A DNA stretch of 64,000 nucleotides from Chromatiales bacterium. Its GTDB lineage: Bacteria > Pseudomonadota > Gammaproteobacteria > Steroidobacterales > GCA-2729495. Where the stretch lies: the NCBI GenBank assembly GCA_020831895.1, contig JAFIFS010000101.1:1-64000 (forward strand). Reading direction: 5' to 3'. A model generated the notes under the pieces. The model saw only the letters and a program-made list of their open reading frames with translations, ran no database searches and was not told where the DNA came from. How positions within the stretch are numbered: the first letter of the stretch is position 1; every line of letters starts with the position of its first letter. This document shows, in pieces, positions 61,875 to 64,000 of this stretch. The position numbers were made by a program, and so were the translations under genes.

Positions 61875-64000
61875 ATGTTGAGCAGCGAACTCGAATACTG
61901 CCTCAATGAGGCATTCCAGCAGGCGCGCAGCAGCCGCCATGAGTACATGACCGTTGAACACCTGCTGCTCTCGATACTCGATGTTCCGGGTGTCGGTGAC
62001 ATACTCAAGGGCTGCGGCGCCGACCTCGCGCGGCTCAGGCGTGACCTGGAGCAGTTCATCGAGGAGTCCACGCCCCGGCTCGAGGGCGAGAGCGACCAGG
62101 ACGTGCAGCCGACGCTGGGCTTCCAGCGCGTGCTGCAGCGCGCTGTGTTCCATGTCCAGTCCAGCGGCAAGAAGGAGGTGCGCGGCGAGAACGTGCTGGT
62201 CGCCATCTTTGGCGAGAAGCAGTCGCACGCCGTCTATCTGCTGGGTCTGCAGGATGTGGCCCGGCTGGACGTCGTCAATTTCATCTCGCACGGGCTCTCC
62301 CGGCTGCGTGATCCGGGGTCGGAGCCTGCCGGCAAGACGGCTGGTGAGGGCGAGGAGGGTGAGGCCGCCGCGGGCGCGCTTGCGAGTTATGCGAGCAACC
62401 TGAACCAGCTGGCCCGGGACGGGCGTATAGATCCACTGATCGGTCGCAAGGCCGAGATCGAGCGCACTGTCCAGGTGCTGTGCCGGCGGCGAAAGAACAA
62501 CCCGCTGTACGTCGGGGAGGCGGGCGTCGGCAAGACCGCGCTGGCCGAGGGCCTTGCGCGGATGATCGTCGAGAAGCAGGTGCCCGAGGTGCTGGCCGAC
62601 TGCACGATCTACGCCCTCGACATGGGCGCCCTGCTGGCCGGCACCAAGTACCGGGGGGACTTCGAGAAGCGTCTGAAGGCCGTGATCGCGGAGCTGCGCG
62701 ATGACCCGGGCGCGATCCTCTTCATCGACGAGATCCATACGCTGATCGGCGCCGGGGCCGCCTCTGGCGGCGTGCTCGATGCCTCGAACCTGATCAAGCC
62801 CGTGCTCTCCAGCGGCGAGATGCGCTGCATCGGCTCGACCACCTACCGCGAGTACCGGGGTGTTTTCGAGAAGGACCATGCGCTTGCGCGCCGCTTTCAG
62901 AAGATCGATATCGTCGAGCCAGGCACCGAGGAGACCGTCGACATCCTGCAGGGCCTGCGCCCGCGCTTCGAGGAACACCACGGCATCGCGTATACCGACG
63001 AAGCCCTGCGTGCGGCGGTCGAGCTCTCCGTGCGCCACATCAACGAGCGTTTCCTGCCGGACAAGGCCATCGACGTCATCGACGAGGCGGGCGCCAGCAT
63101 CCGTTTGATGCCGGAGGAGCAGCGGCCCGAGAAGGTCGATGTGGCCCAGGTCGAGGCAGTCGTTGCGCGCATTGCCCGCATACCGCCGAAGAGCGTATCG
63201 GCCTCCGACAGGGACCTGCTGCGCAACCTGGAGCGCGATCTGAAGCTGGTCATCTTCGGCCAGGACCCGGCCATCGAGGCACTGGCCTCGGCGATCAAGA
63301 TGGCTCGCTCCGGGCTGCGGGAGCCGGAAAAACCCGTGGGTGCGTTCCTGTTCGCCGGACCCACCGGTGTCGGCAAGACCGAGGTCACGCGCCAGCTGGC
63401 GCACTGCCTCGGTATCGAGCTGATCCGCTTCGACATGTCCGAGTACATGGAGCGCCACACGGTCTCGCGCCTGATCGGCGCGCCGCCGGGATATGTCGGT
63501 TTCGACCAGGGTGGGCTGCTGACAGAAGCCGTGGCCAAGCACCCGCATGCCGTCGTGCTGCTGGACGAGATCGAAAAGGCCCATCCGGAGGTGTTCAATC
63601 TTCTGCTGCAGGTGATGGACCACGGCACGCTGACAGACAACAACGGGCGCAAGGCCGATTTCCGCAACGTGGTGCTGGTGATGACCACCAATGCCGGCGC
63701 GCAGGAAATGAGCCGGTCCTCGATCGGCTTCACCCAGCAGGATCACAGCACGGACGGCATGACGGCCATAGGCCGCATGTTCTCGCCCGAGTTCCGCAAC
63801 CGCCTCGACGCGATTATCCAGTTCGCGCCGCTGGGCAGGGATGCGGTACTCCGGGTCGTGGACAAGCTGGTGATGGAGCTTGAGGCTCAGCTGGACAGCA
63901 ACGAGGTGACGCTTGAGCTCGATGCCAATGCTCGGGAATGGATGGCCGACCACGGGTACGACCCGAAGATGGGTGCCCGGCCCATGGCGCGCGTGATTCA
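61875..64000 (+). CDS. clpA: ATP-dependent Clp protease ATP-binding subunit ClpA (partial, 3' end outside window)
   Basis: AAA+ unfoldase of ClpAP. The frame is open from ATG 61875 to the window edge (about 708 codons of an expected 750 or so). N-terminal double Clp repeat ([34 protein letters not shown]), first AAA+ module with [19 protein letters not shown] (Walker A, about residue 215) and [15 protein letters not shown] (Walker B), second module with [19 protein letters not shown] (about 493) and [20 protein letters not shown], sensor region [12 protein letters not shown]. Spacing to clpS (1 base) means co-expression. Confidence 0.97.
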   Translation, partial: MLSSELEYCLNEAFQQARSSRHEYMTVEHLLLSILDVPGVGDILKGCGADLARLRRDLEQFIEESTPRLEGESDQDVQPTLGFQRVLQRAVFHVQSSGKKEVRGENVLVAIFGEKQSHAVYLLGLQDVARLDVVNFISHGLSRLRDPGSEPAGKTAGEGEEGEAAAGALASYASNLNQLARDGRIDPLIGRKAEIERTVQVLCRRRKNNPLYVGEAGVGKTALAEGLARMIVEKQVPEVLADCTIYALDMGALLAGTKYRGDFEKRLKAVIAELRDDPGAILFIDEIHTLIGAGAASGGVLDASNLIKPVLSSGEMRCIGSTTYREYRGVFEKDHALARRFQKIDIVEPGTEETVDILQGLRPRFEEHHGIAYTDEALRAAVELSVRHINERFLPDKAIDVIDEAGASIRLMPEEQRPEKVDVAQVEAVVARIARIPPKSVSASDRDLLRNLERDLKLVIFGQDPAIEALASAIKMARSGLREPEKPVGAFLFAGPTGVGKTEVTRQLAHCLGIELIRFDMSEYMERHTVSRLIGAPPGYVGFDQGGLLTEAVAKHPHAVVLLDEIEKAHPEVFNLLLQVMDHGTLTDNNGRKADFRNVVLVMTTNAGAQEMSRSSIGFTQQDHSTDGMTAIGRMFSPEFRNRLDAIIQFAPLGRDAVLRVVDKLVMELEAQLDSNEVTLELDANAREWMADHGYDPKMGARPMARVI

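Noticed and set aside
61650-63953. 767-codon open frame on the minus strand opposite clpA
   Set aside because: clpA on the plus strand is unmistakable and continuous to the window end. The antisense frame has no family features and shares the composition of other shadows.

Overview
The window is about 64 kb of dense, GC-rich (roughly two thirds G+C by eye) bacterial chromosome. The gene content and neighbourhoods are those of a gammaproteobacterium: recJ-prfB-lysS, sdhCDAB-sdhE-ygfX, rpoE-rseAB, lepB-DUF4845-rnc-era-recO-pdxJ-acpS, lolCDE, comEC-exbBD-msbA-lpxK-kdsB, rne divergent from rluC, maf divergent from yceD-rpmF-plsX-fabH, lexA-imuA-imuB-dnaE2, gspCDEF and clpSA. I would place it among free-living, Chromatiales/Xanthomonadales-like lineages, but no rRNA is present to fix this. 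I saw no tRNA, rRNA, CRISPR array, insertion sequence or prophage; this is core chromosome.

Layout. 1-6 kb: a nested palindromic (REP-like) element at the left edge, a Mth938-fold protein, recJ, prfB with its +1 frameshift site, lysS and ygfZ. 6-10.4 kb: a succinate dehydrogenase locus with three accessory genes (an SDHAF4/DUF1674 homologue in front, sdhE and ygfX behind). 10.4-13.8 kb: rpoE with a candidate self-activated sigma-E promoter, rseA, rseB, a glutaredoxin-like gene and lepB (no mucD or lepA between them). 13.8-22.6 kb: a long run of overlapping genes for RNA processing, ribosome maturation, pyridoxine and holo-ACP synthesis, peptidoglycan recycling and purine salvage. 22.7-28 kb: a degenerate GGDEF protein facing csiV-mfd. 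28-39.7 kb: lipoprotein export (lolC/E/D), DNA uptake (comEC), exbBD and lipid A/Kdo genes. 39.7-47.2 kb: RNase E with a long leader, rluC, maf and the fatty acid/phospholipid operon yceD-rpmF-plsX-fabH. 47.2-55.4 kb: a secreted L,D-transpeptidase, a CPBP protease, an alanine-zipper lipoprotein with a clear terminator, and the SOS mutasome cassette behind two LexA boxes. 55.5-64 kb: type II secretion gspCDEF on the minus strand, then clpS and clpA, which runs off the right end.

The genes work together mainly in envelope biogenesis (Lol, MsbA, LpxK, KdsB, PlsX, FabH, L,D-transpeptidases, Lpp-like protein, T2SS), envelope stress (RpoE/RseA/RseB), RNA metabolism (RNase III, RNase E, RlmD, RluC, Era) and DNA damage tolerance (RecJ, RecO, Mfd, LexA, ImuA/ImuB/DnaE2). 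I found no convincing new multi-gene system. The most rewarding points are local: a GGDEF-derived protein with a ruined active site but an intact RxxD inhibitory site, a near-leaderless promoter in front of yceD, a CTG start for sdhE, an SDHAF4 homologue heading sdh, a cytosolic L,D-transpeptidase beside nagZ, a GspE without its zinc cysteines and a roughly 350-nt rne leader.
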